Origin: Spirochaetales bacterium
GTDB lineage: Bacteria; Spirochaetota; Spirochaetia; Treponematales; Treponemataceae
Assembly (NCBI GenBank): GCA_003252395.1
Contig: QKEL01000008.1
Location: 124,001-188,000 of the forward strand
Length of the DNA stretch: 64,000 bases
Direction: 5' to 3'
Translations under genes and position numbers: made by a program
Notes under the pieces: model-generated
Databases searched by the model: none
Told to the model about the DNA's origin: nothing
Seen by the model: only the letters and a program-made list of their open reading frames with translations
Shown: positions 51,961 through 59,814 of the stretch, in pieces
Layout: each line of letters begins with the position of its first letter
Position numbering within the stretch: position 1 is the stretch's first letter

Positions 51961-52850
51961 GCAAGACCGCCCAGGCGGTCCGGAACCGTACCACCAAGGG
52001 AATCCCGAAATTCCCCATTTTCCTGCGAACCCTCGCGGGCAAGACGAGCAGGAAGGCCCTGTTCCGCTACCTGCGGACGGTGACCAGGGATTTTTTTTGG
52101 CTTCAGTTCTCGGTGAAATTCGGATTCCGCAAAATTCCGATTCTCGACGTCGACCATCCCCTGGACGGCCTGGTGCCCTTCACGCCCGAACGCGTGGGGA
52201 CCTACCTCGACTTCGTCGCCTTTTGGATCAGGCCCATCGGCTATATCGGGAAGCGGTTCGGCCCGCAGGCGGAACGGGAGACCGTGACCGCGCTCCTGGA
52301 CCTTATCAACCGCTGCTATACCGAGGCGGCCAACGTATACCGGTATCGCATGACCACCACCAAGCGGCCGAAATACTACCGGGGCAGTTTTCTCACGATC
52401 CACCTTTTTGACCCCCACTACCTGTGCGTGCCCAGCCTGCACGTGATCGTGGTGGTCTTCGCGTACACCTTTTATCGGAAGCGGTTCAGGGAACTGGGCA
52501 TGGAGGCCGAGGAGGCCGAGGCGCTCAACCGGGAACTCTACGCGGGCGCGGTGTCCATCGCGGAAACGGTACTGTACATCAAGCAGCACAGCGTAAACTG
52601 CATTCCCGCGGCGCTGTACGCCATGACGCGCATTACCCCGGACGAAGTGACCCCGAGCGAGGTCATCGGGTTCACCGGAAGCCTTTTCGCCGGCGCCGAA
52701 GACGTCTCCCCCGAGACGGCGGGAAAGATCCGGAACCATATCGAGGAAACGTATGAACGTCTCCTCTTGGAAGGCTGTCACGACGAAGACTGGATCGCGC
52801 CGCTTCAACGCTGGCTAAACGCCTATTCCGCGGAAGGCTTCGTGCATTGA
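51957..52850 (+). CDS. Conserved hypothetical with PAP2-like motifs
   Basis: 297 residues, coupled to metF by ATGA. Three short motifs resemble the PAP2/inositolphosphotransferase superfamily: TTTKRPKYYRG (K-x-RP-like), CVPSLHV (PSGH-like), and ETVLYIKQHSVNC, where the usual QHY-x-x-D is present except that the Asp is Cys. Hydrophobicity is modest, with perhaps two to three membrane segments around residues 145-180. It might be a phosphatase-like or lipid-modifying protein, or an inactive relative. I do not recognise a named family. Confidence 0.55.
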   Translation: MSKTAQAVRNRTTKGIPKFPIFLRTLAGKTSRKALFRYLRTVTRDFFWLQFSVKFGFRKIPILDVDHPLDGLVPFTPERVGTYLDFVAFWIRPIGYIGKRFGPQAERETVTALLDLINRCYTEAANVYRYRMTTTKRPKYYRGSFLTIHLFDPHYLCVPSLHVIVVVFAYTFYRKRFRELGMEAEEAEALNRELYAGAVSIAETVLYIKQHSVNCIPAALYAMTRITPDEVTPSEVIGFTGSLFAGAEDVSPETAGKIRNHIEETYERLLLEGCHDEDWIAPLQRWLNAYSAEGFVH

Positions 52851-52882
52851 GCGGGATGCGGGCGCGCCTGACGCCCGTAGCT

Positions 52883-52932
52883 TTAAAAAAAAGGCCCCGT
52901 CCGGAGTCTATTCCCCGGACGGGGCCTTTTTA
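52883..52932. terminator. Bidirectional intrinsic terminator
   Basis: A-rich flank, then AGGCCCCGTCCGG pairing with CCGGACGGGGCCT around about ten bases, and T5. Strong on the plus strand after the metF unit and on the minus strand after the helicase. Confidence 0.9.
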
Positions 52933-52943
52933 TCTTCTTCGCC

Positions 52944-55064
52944 TTATCTTTCGGAACCGTCGCCGGGATACCGGTTATCGGGTTTGCCGGGGCGCCGCTT
53001 GCGGTAGCCTTCGGCCCCCACGCCGTTCGGCCTTGGGCCGTAACCGCCGGGTCCGCCCGGGCCGCGCTGGCCAAAGTCTGGCCTTCCGCCGGGACGTCCG
53101 CCCTCGCGCCGGTTTCCCCCGAAGCCGGAAGCTTCCGGATTGCCGCCGCCGTAGTGCCCGCCGTTGTCGGGCCGTCCGTTGTCAGGCCGACCGTATCCGG
53201 GCCGACCGTAACCGGGGCGCCCGCCCCTTCTGCCGTCCCGCGGTCCGGCGTGGAACCCGCCGGCTTGGTCGCGCACGTCCACATGCATGTGGGGCACGTT
53301 TCGCCGCTGTTTTGACAGGTCCAAGGCGGCGCGCGCGGCGTCGGCGGGAAGGGTCGCCAGGGAAAAGGCGTCGAGCACGTCGATCCGGTCCACCAGGCGT
53401 TCGGGAACGCCGATGAGGTCGCGGAAGAACTGGGCGATGCCGCGTCGGGTCATGCCGTCGCGCCGGCCCAGCCCGATGTATAGCCGAACGTGGGCCCGAT
53501 CCTCTCCATGGGAACGGAAGGGCTTAATCTCGTTATATTGCTCGGGCGAAAGCGATTCGCCATATTGAATCGAAAGAGCCGCCGCGAGGACGTCCCGGGC
53601 GTCCCGGCCCTCGCAGAGCCGGTCGGCGAAGGCGCGGATTTCCTCGGACACCGCGGCGCCATTGGCCGCCTTCCGCTCCCGTTTGCCTTCGCTCGCCCCG
53701 TCGGCCGCGGTCTCCTCACCGTGTTCGGCGATGGCGCCGGATTCCGATTCGGAGGCAAGGGAGCCGTCTGTCGGGCCCCCTTGCGACGCGGCGAAGAAGC
53801 GGGACACTTCCGCGGCGGTCGCGTTCATCAAGCGTTCGCGCTTGAAGGAAAGTACCTTATTGACCGTCGGCACGGAACCTTCCTTGAGCTCCCCGCGGCC
53901 ATGCTTGCTCAGGTAACCGAGCCGGCGGCGTTCCTCGGGGCGCACGAAGGTAACGGCCGTCCCGAGCGCTCCCGCCCGGCCCGTGCGGCCGATGCGGTGG
54001 GTATAGGTCGGCCCGTCGAACGGCAGGGCGTAGTTCACCACGTGCGTGAGGCCCTCGATATCGATACCCCGGGCCGCCACGTCGGTGGCCACGAGGATAC
54101 GGGTTTTCTTCGAGCGGAAGCGGGCGAGAATTTTCTCCCGCTGGCTTTGGGCTATGTCCCCGTGCAGGGCCGCCGCCTGGTAGTGGCGCTCATCGAGCTC
54201 CTTGGCTACCGCGTCGGTATCGGCCTTGGTTTGGCAAAACACGAGCCCGTAAAAATCGTCCACCGAATCGATCAGGCGAACGAGGGCTTCCGTCTTATCG
54301 TCTTCCCGGACGGGCCACCAAAACTGGTCGGTAAGGATGGGCTCTTCCTCGGGGTTCTCTTCCTCAACGATCTCGTAATCGCCCATGAAGTTGGTCGCGA
54401 TGGAAAGGATTTCCCGCGGCATGGTGGCGGAGAACATGAGCACCCTGGCGTCGGGATTGGCGCGCCCGAAGATCGCCTCAATGTCTTCCACGAAGCCCAT
54501 GTTAAGCATTTCGTCAGCCTCATCGAGGATGAAATACTCTATTTTATCGAGATTCAGGGACCCGCGTTCCAGGTGGTCGATAACGCGGCCGGGGGTTCCC
54601 ACCACGATTTCCACGCCCGAGCGGAGTTTTTTCAGCTGATCAACGATCGAGGCACCGCCGTACACGGTAACCATGCGGGGAAAGCGGTCGGCGCGCAGTG
54701 AATCGAGTTCGTTCGCGACCTGGATGGCCAACTCGCGGGTCGGCACGAGGACCAGCGCGCGGGGGTTTCCGTTGTCGGAGCGAAGTTCCTGCACCAAGGG
54801 CAGGCCAAAGGCCGCGGTCTTTCCGGTTCCGGTACGGGCCTTCGCGATAACGTTCGCGTCGCCGTCGAGAAGACGGGGAATGGCAAGTACCTGAATCGGC
54901 GTCGGCTCCACGAAGCCCTTCGCTTCGATAGCCTTTAGGGTGACCTCATCGAGGCCGAGATCGGCAAAAGACAGTTCTTTCGCGTCCGGGGAAACGGTTT
55001 CCTGAGAAACGATTACCTCGGCTTGGGTTTCTTCCGAAACCTGGTCCTGGGAAGTGATTTCCAT
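52944..55064 (-). CDS. DEAD-box RNA helicase with DbpA-type RNA-binding domain and RGG-like tail
   Basis: 706 residues. Helicase core (about 30-400): Q-motif FADLGLDEVTLKAIEAKGFVEPTPIQ, ARTGTGKTAAF, LDEADEML, SATMP, ATDVAARGID, HRIGRTGRAG. An acidic linker (about 425-475), a DbpA-like RNA-binding domain (about 520-600, RAHVRLYIGLGRRDG) and a Gly/Arg/Pro/Asn-rich tail (about 605-706) with GYGRP and DNGRP repeats follow. This is the CsdA/DeaD type, acting in ribosome assembly and RNA turnover, often induced by cold. AAGGATTATCA precedes the ATG. A leader of about 230 nt suggests post-transcriptional control. Confidence 0.93.
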   Translation of the reverse strand: MEITSQDQVSEETQAEVIVSQETVSPDAKELSFADLGLDEVTLKAIEAKGFVEPTPIQVLAIPRLLDGDANVIAKARTGTGKTAAFGLPLVQELRSDNGNPRALVLVPTRELAIQVANELDSLRADRFPRMVTVYGGASIVDQLKKLRSGVEIVVGTPGRVIDHLERGSLNLDKIEYFILDEADEMLNMGFVEDIEAIFGRANPDARVLMFSATMPREILSIATNFMGDYEIVEEENPEEEPILTDQFWWPVREDDKTEALVRLIDSVDDFYGLVFCQTKADTDAVAKELDERHYQAAALHGDIAQSQREKILARFRSKKTRILVATDVAARGIDIEGLTHVVNYALPFDGPTYTHRIGRTGRAGALGTAVTFVRPEERRRLGYLSKHGRGELKEGSVPTVNKVLSFKRERLMNATAAEVSRFFAASQGGPTDGSLASESESGAIAEHGEETAADGASEGKRERKAANGAAVSEEIRAFADRLCEGRDARDVLAAALSIQYGESLSPEQYNEIKPFRSHGEDRAHVRLYIGLGRRDGMTRRGIAQFFRDLIGVPERLVDRIDVLDAFSLATLPADAARAALDLSKQRRNVPHMHVDVRDQAGGFHAGPRDGRRGGRPGYGRPGYGRPDNGRPDNGGHYGGGNPEASGFGGNRREGGRPGGRPDFGQRGPGGPGGYGPRPNGVGAEGYRKRRPGKPDNRYPGDGSER

Positions 55065-55291
55065 TGATAATCCTTAACAATGCGTTCGATTAATTCAACG
55101 GCGACTCGATGACTCATGTGCGCAGTAGATCACGACGGGTTCGCCCGAAGGAGTAAATTCCCGGACCTTACCCGAAAGGGTCAAAATTCAAACGTGTCTT
55201 CGATTCATGCCGTTCTTACGGTACAACGCGGCCGTTTCTGGCCGCTCCTCACTGCAAATGCCTCCGAAAGGGGTTCGCAGTAACTCGACTG
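55065..55291 (-). promoter_or_regulatory. Long structured 5' leader of the DEAD-box helicase
   Basis: If transcription starts near 55292, the mRNA carries about 228 nt before the ATG. Stems seen: GCGGCC/GGCCGC (55227-55244), CCGT/ACGG (55209-55220), ACTGC/GCAGT enclosing CC/GG (about 55250-55281), and small UUCG-capped stems near 55140-55185. No ORF of credible quality lies in it. Cold-shock helicase mRNAs in other bacteria have comparable leaders. Confidence 0.5.
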
Positions 55292-55298
55292 TGACCGT

Positions 55299-55327
55299 AC
55301 TATACTCTATCTCGAAAGGCCTGACTA
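55299..55327 (-). promoter_or_regulatory. Candidate promoter of the DEAD-box helicase
   Basis: On the minus strand TAGTCA (55327-55322), 17-bp spacer, TATAGT (55304-55299). Confidence 0.5.
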
Positions 55328-55433
55328 GCGGTAAATCGCGGAAATACCATGAAATTGGCGCGGATAATACGTTTTTTCGCATTTATTTCATTTTAGGTAC
55401 ATGCAAATAAATAAAATGTTGGCCTTTTACACC

Positions 55434-55480
55434 TTGACTAGTGAAAGTGTTTCTCTTATGTTCAGCTTACTAAGAGAAAC
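55434..55480 (+). promoter_or_regulatory. SDR-TetR promoter with overlapping palindromic operator
   Basis: TTGACT (55434-55439), 17-bp spacer, TATGTT (55457-55462). A perfect 10-bp inverted repeat, GTTTCTCTTA (55449-55458) and TAAGAGAAAC (55471-55480), covers the end of the spacer, the -10 box and the expected transcription start. This position suits repression by the TetR-family product encoded two genes downstream. Confidence 0.75.
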
Positions 55481-55504
55481 TATTTCTTTTAATAAGGAGC
55501 ACAT

Positions 55505-56332
55505 ATGGGTACACTATCGGGTAAAACCGCCCTCGTCACCGGAGCCTCGTCTGGAATCGGGCAAGAAACGGCCGTCGCGCTATTGGGCGAAGGGGCCACG
55601 GTTTTCGCCGCGGCGAGAAGAACGGAACGAATGGCGGCGCTCCGGGAGCGGGGAGCGCGGATAATCGAGTTGGACGTAACGAACGACGGTTCGATGCGGG
55701 CCGCCGTTGAACGCATTCGTTCAGAAACGGGGGGAATCGACATTCTGGTGAACAACGCGGGATACGGCTCCTACGGCGCGATAGAAGACGTCCCGATCGA
55801 CGAGGCCCGCCGTCAGTTTGAGGTAAACGTGTTCGGCCTCGCCCGGCTTACGCAGCTGGCCCTACCTGGCATGAGGGACCGGGGAAGCGGAAAGATCGTG
55901 AACATTTCCTCCATGGGCGGCCGTATGTACACGCCCTTCGGCGGGTGGTACCACGCGACGAAGTATGCCGTGGAAGCCCTGAGCGACTGCATGCGGCTGG
56001 AAACGAAACCCTTCGGAGTCGACGTCATATTGGTAGAACCGGGAGCCATTAAAACCGACTGGGGAATCATAGCGGCGGAAAACCTCAGAAAGGCCTCGGC
56101 TTCGGGCGCGTACGCGGGGCAGGGCGGGAAAACGGCGAACAAGCTAACGAAAATGTATACAGGAAGCGGCCTTACCGAGGCCTCGGTTATCGCGAAAACG
56201 ATCCTGAAGGGAGTTACCGCCCGTAGGCCGAAAAGCCGGTACCTTGTCGGCTACATGGCCAAGCCGGGCGTCTTCGCGCGAATCGTACTGGGGGACCGAA
56301 TATTTGACAGGCTCATCGGTTTTATGAGTTAA
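55505..56332 (+). CDS. Short-chain dehydrogenase/reductase
   Basis: 275 residues, classical SDR: TGASSGIG (cofactor loop), NNAG, NISSMGG (catalytic Ser), YHATK (Tyr and Lys). AARRTERM after the second strand suggests NADP. VEPGAIKTDW is the substrate-side motif. The substrate is unknown. AATAAGGAGCACAT is the Shine-Dalgarno. The TetR gene follows after 7 bp. Confidence 0.92.
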   Translation: MGTLSGKTALVTGASSGIGQETAVALLGEGATVFAAARRTERMAALRERGARIIELDVTNDGSMRAAVERIRSETGGIDILVNNAGYGSYGAIEDVPIDEARRQFEVNVFGLARLTQLALPGMRDRGSGKIVNISSMGGRMYTPFGGWYHATKYAVEALSDCMRLETKPFGVDVILVEPGAIKTDWGIIAAENLRKASASGAYAGQGGKTANKLTKMYTGSGLTEASVIAKTILKGVTARRPKSRYLVGYMAKPGVFARIVLGDRIFDRLIGFMS

Positions 56333-56339
56333 TCGTCCC

Positions 56340-56987
56340 ATGATCGACGGAGAATGGCGCCGGGCGAGAAACCCGGAACAACGGGCGGAACGGGAACGCC
56401 AGATTTTGGGGGCGGCGGAACGACTTTTCGCGGGATTGCCCTATGAAAGGGTGACCATGCAGATGGTCGCCCGCGAAACGGGCATATCGCAATCCAACCT
56501 GTACCGCTATTTTTCGACCAGGGAAGAGATGTTTCTCCGCCTGTTCACCGAGGACCTGAGACGCTGGCTTGAGGACATCCTTACCTCCCTCGGGAGCGGC
56601 CTTTCCGTAAGCGCTTTCTCCGAGCGGTGGACCGGAATCCTCCTCCGGCACGAGCGCCTATTGGAGCTACACCCTCACCTTGCCCTTTCCCTGGAAAGAA
56701 ACGCGAGCGAGACGGTGTACCGAAACGCCAAACGCTCGTTTCTCGCCTTGATCGAGCGGGGCCTGCCGGTCCTGAAGGCCGCCCTCCCCTTCCGCGACGA
56801 CAGGGACGTGCTCGCCTTCCTGGAAACCCACCTCGCCCTTACCGCCGGTCTTTTCCCCATGTCAAAGTACAGTCCCATGCAGCGTTCCGTTCTACTCGAT
56901 CCGGAGCTTTCGCCCCTGAAAATCGATTTTGCCATTGCCTACCGCAATACGATAGAGACTTACCTGAACGGGCTCTTTTCCCCCTGA
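56340..56987 (+). CDS. TetR-family regulator
   Basis: 215 residues. HTH domain about 20-65: ILGAAERLFAGLPYERVTMQMVARETGISQSNLYRYFSTREEMF. The ligand-binding C-terminal part is not assigned. Immediately after the SDR gene, so it probably controls its own operon through the palindrome at 55449-55480. The Shine-Dalgarno is weak, consistent with low expression or coupling. Confidence 0.88.
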   Translation: MIDGEWRRARNPEQRAERERQILGAAERLFAGLPYERVTMQMVARETGISQSNLYRYFSTREEMFLRLFTEDLRRWLEDILTSLGSGLSVSAFSERWTGILLRHERLLELHPHLALSLERNASETVYRNAKRSFLALIERGLPVLKAALPFRDDRDVLAFLETHLALTAGLFPMSKYSPMQRSVLLDPELSPLKIDFAIAYRNTIETYLNGLFSP

Positions 56988-57040
56988 TTTTCGCGAGATA
57001 CCACTTTTCCAAGCCTGCCCGACGCGCTATCCTCAGGGTC

Positions 57041-58276
57041 ATGCTCACCGATATTCTGGTCATCGTAAGCCTCATCGCCGTGGCCGCGGGGAAAATCCCG
57101 AACCTTCGCATAAATAGGGCGGGCCTCGCCCTCGTAGGGGCGGTAGCCTTGATCCTCTCGGGCTCCCTCGATATTACCGAGGCGCTTTCGGCCATCGACG
57201 GCCAAACCCTTACGCTTCTTTTCGCCATGATGGTATTCAACGCGAATCTCAGGATCTCCGGCTTTTTCCGCTGGGCCGGAAGCGCCCTGCGCGCCAGCGC
57301 GAGGCCCGCGACGCTCCTGGCGGTAGTCATGCTGGTTTCCGCGCTCCTTTCCGCGCTGTTCATCAACGACACCGCGGTGCTCATGCTCACGCCCCTCGTC
57401 GCGGAAACCGCGCTTGCCCTCTCACTCAACCCGATCCCGTTCCTCATCGGACTGGCCCTCGCGGCTAATATCGGCAGCATGGCAACCCCGATCGGCAATC
57501 CGCAAAACATCCTGATCGCCACGGCACGGGACCTCGGGTTCGGCCAATTCGTCGGGACCCTCGCGGTACCGGCCCTGATATCGCTGCTCTTGGCTTACGG
57601 GTTGATCCGGCTCATTTATCGAAAGGATTTCGTTCGGGCCGACAGTCTTGAATCGCACGACGCGAGCGAAACAGCCGGGAACGTACGGCCGACTTCTCAG
57701 GGCGTACCGATATATCGGCCCCTTTTCGTGAAATGCGTCGTATCGTTCGCGGTGATGGCGTGCTGCTGGATCGCGGGCATGCCGGTGGCCATAGGGGCAT
57801 TGGTAGGGATCTCCATTCTCTTACTGACGCGGCGGGTGCGGCCCGACAAGATATTCGCGGAAGTGGACTGGACCTTACTGGTGCTTTTCGCGGGCCTTTT
57901 CGTCATTACCCGGGCCGCCGCCTCCACCGCGACGTACGAGGCCCTTATGTCCCTCGCCGCGGGAGGGCTCGACGGACCGAGGCTGGGCTGGTTTGCCGCA
58001 GCGCTGAGCCAGGCGATATCGAACGTACCCGCCGTCATGGTCCTCTTGCCCGCCATTGATGGACTTCCCGATCCGAACCGAAGCGCGCTTATGCTCGCGG
58101 GGGTAACCACCCTCGCCGGAAATTTTACCTTGCTGGGCAGCGTCGCGAACCTTATCATGGCGGAAGGGGCGAAACGGTACGGCATAAAGATCGGTTTTAT
58201 GGAATACTTTAAATCGGGAGCGATTCTCGCGCCCGTAACCATCGCGTTGACTCTCGCGGCGCTCTATTGGAGATAA
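57041..58276 (+). CDS. ArsB/NhaD/SLC13-like anion transporter
   Basis: 411 residues with about eleven transmembrane helices. FINDTAVLMLTPLV and the GSMATPIGNPQN loop in the first half, and SQAISNVPAVMVLLP with FTLLGSVANLI in the second half, are the paired hairpin motifs of the ion transporter superfamily (ArsB/CitM/YbiR-like). The substrate could be a dicarboxylate, arsenite or similar anion. The ATG at 57041 begins the first helix; upstream frame is inside tetR. A TATCCT box seven bases earlier may indicate a leaderless start. It lies 53 bp after tetR and may be part of that operon. Confidence 0.85.
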   Translation: MLTDILVIVSLIAVAAGKIPNLRINRAGLALVGAVALILSGSLDITEALSAIDGQTLTLLFAMMVFNANLRISGFFRWAGSALRASARPATLLAVVMLVSALLSALFINDTAVLMLTPLVAETALALSLNPIPFLIGLALAANIGSMATPIGNPQNILIATARDLGFGQFVGTLAVPALISLLLAYGLIRLIYRKDFVRADSLESHDASETAGNVRPTSQGVPIYRPLFVKCVVSFAVMACCWIAGMPVAIGALVGISILLLTRRVRPDKIFAEVDWTLLVLFAGLFVITRAAASTATYEALMSLAAGGLDGPRLGWFAAALSQAISNVPAVMVLLPAIDGLPDPNRSALMLAGVTTLAGNFTLLGSVANLIMAEGAKRYGIKIGFMEYFKSGAILAPVTIALTLAALYWR

Positions 58277-58609
58277 GGGTCGGAATGCAACCGCTCAGGC
58301 GGCCGCGATGCACGCATGGCGCCGTTTGGGCAAGCCGGTGATACGCCCGCATCACCGGCAACAATTTCACGAAAAAAAAAGAAAAAAGGCCTCTTTTTTT
58401 TTCAAAGTCAATTTTATTGATAAAAACCGCCCCTATGCGGGTAAAATTGACCGTTTTCTTACCTAAATTCCTAAAAACCGTATTCGACTTCCCGTTAATT
58501 CGATCATTTCCATCGAAATATTTTATCGACAAACTCGCGTTATTTTGAAAATACATAATTAGTAAATCCTTTTTTACGCGACTAAGCCTGCCCACTCCGT
58601 AAATATCCC
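58277..58609. other. AT-rich intergenic region with a hairpin
   Basis: This stretch between the transporter and carA is clearly AT-richer than the genes. It holds a perfect 9-bp hairpin GCCGGTGAT/ATCACCGGC (58334-58359) without a T run, long A and T tracts around 58372-58401, and an imperfect inverted repeat TCAATTTTA/TAAAATTGA. I see no convincing gene; a minus-strand open frame (58209-58619) lacks a Shine-Dalgarno and family features. Confidence 0.6.
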
Positions 58610-58638
58610 TTGATTTCATGCACTTGAAATGGTATTTT
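58610..58638 (+). promoter_or_regulatory. carAB promoter
   Basis: TTGATT (58610-58615), 17-bp spacer, TATTTT (58633-58638). The leader contains CCGTTTT/AAAACGG flanking a nine-T run (about 58649-58681), a possible weak stem-loop, before the AAAGAGG Shine-Dalgarno. Confidence 0.55.
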
Positions 58639-58695
58639 TACGAAAATCCGTTTTACAAACTCTTTTTTTTTGAAAAACGGCGCAAAGAGGCACAA

Positions 58696-59811
58696 ATGAG
58701 AGGATACTTAATACTGGAAGACGGAACGGTCTTTCAGGGAAAATTCCACGGGGAAGAAAAAGAGACCCTCTGCGAGGTCGTCTTTACCACCGGTATGATG
58801 GGCTACGAGGAAACGGTCACCGATCCGTCCTTTGAGGGGCAGGGAGTGGTTTTAACCTACCCTATGATCGGAAACTACGGCTCCAACGCCGAGGACATGG
58901 AATCGAAACAGCCGTGGATATCGGCCCTTATAGTCCGCGAATTGAGCGGCTTCCCGAGCAATTACCGAAACGAGGAACCATTTCATGATTTTCTGGCGCG
59001 ATACGGCATCACCGTCCTCTCCGGCATCGATACCCGCGCCCTGACCCGTAAATTGCGCGACGCGGGAACCATGAACGGACTCATTACCTGGCAGCTTCCC
59101 GAAGACATTTCCCTCCGCCTCGAGGAAATACGGAAATATCAGGTTCGGCACAGCGTTATCCGCGTGAGCCGAAAGCACCCCGAAACCGTCGGAAAGGGCC
59201 GCCGCAAGGTAAGCCTGATCGACTTCGGGGCGAAAGACAATATCGTCCGCTCATTGGTCGCGCGCGACTGCGCGGTTACGGTTTGGCCGTGGGACACGCC
59301 GGCCTACGTGATACTCGACTCGAATCCCGACGGAATCATGCTCTCTAACGGCCCCGGAGACCCGAAGGAATGCGCGCCCATCCTCCGCCATATCCGCGAA
59401 TTGATGGACTCCGGAATACCGATTTTCTCGATTTGCCTTGGCCACCAGCTCATGGCGCTTGCCGCGGGCTTCGACACCACGAGGCTCAAGTTTGGGCACC
59501 GCGGCTGCAACCATCCGGTGATGGACCTCGCGACGCGAAAGGTGTACATGTCCAGCCAAAACCACGGCTATTGCGTAAAGCCGGACACCGTTGACCCGGC
59601 GATCGCGGAGATTAGCCACGTAAACGTGAACGACGGCTCGGTGGAGGGCCTGCGATTCAAGGGCCGCCCGGTTTCGTCGGTCCAGTTTCACCCGGAGGCA
59701 AGTCCCGGACCCCGGGAAACGGCCTACCTCTTCGACGATTTCCTGAAACAGATAGACGCGGCCAAATCAGGCGCCGCCGTGCCGTCCGTCGCCCCCAAAG
59801 GAGGGCTTTGA
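58696..59811 (+). CDS. carA: Carbamoyl-phosphate synthase small (glutaminase) subunit
   Basis: 371 residues. Releases ammonia from glutamine for CarB. N-terminal domain FTTGMMGYEETVTDPSFEGQ, then class I glutaminase domain with SICLGHQLMALAAG (nucleophilic Cys) and FHPEASPGP (His-Glu). SNGPGDP is also typical. The start at 58696 (MRGYLILEDG) has AGAGG 6 nt upstream; the frame to 58618 is AT-rich leader. It ends 3 bp before carB. Confidence 0.96.
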   Translation: MRGYLILEDGTVFQGKFHGEEKETLCEVVFTTGMMGYEETVTDPSFEGQGVVLTYPMIGNYGSNAEDMESKQPWISALIVRELSGFPSNYRNEEPFHDFLARYGITVLSGIDTRALTRKLRDAGTMNGLITWQLPEDISLRLEEIRKYQVRHSVIRVSRKHPETVGKGRRKVSLIDFGAKDNIVRSLVARDCAVTVWPWDTPAYVILDSNPDGIMLSNGPGDPKECAPILRHIRELMDSGIPIFSICLGHQLMALAAGFDTTRLKFGHRGCNHPVMDLATRKVYMSSQNHGYCVKPDTVDPAIAEISHVNVNDGSVEGLRFKGRPVSSVQFHPEASPGPRETAYLFDDFLKQIDAAKSGAAVPSVAPKGGL

Positions 59812-59814
59812 TCC

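Noticed and set aside
55188..55410. Two short open frames between the helicase and the SDR gene
   Set aside because: No Shine-Dalgarno, no protein features, and they cover promoter and leader sequences.
58334..58359. Intrinsic terminator after the anion transporter
   Set aside because: The stem is perfect but no T run follows, so I list it only as a hairpin.
58209..58619. Minus-strand open frame of 136 codons between the anion transporter and carA
   Set aside because: Overlaps the transporter 3' end, lies in AT-rich leader sequence, has no Shine-Dalgarno and no recognisable feature.
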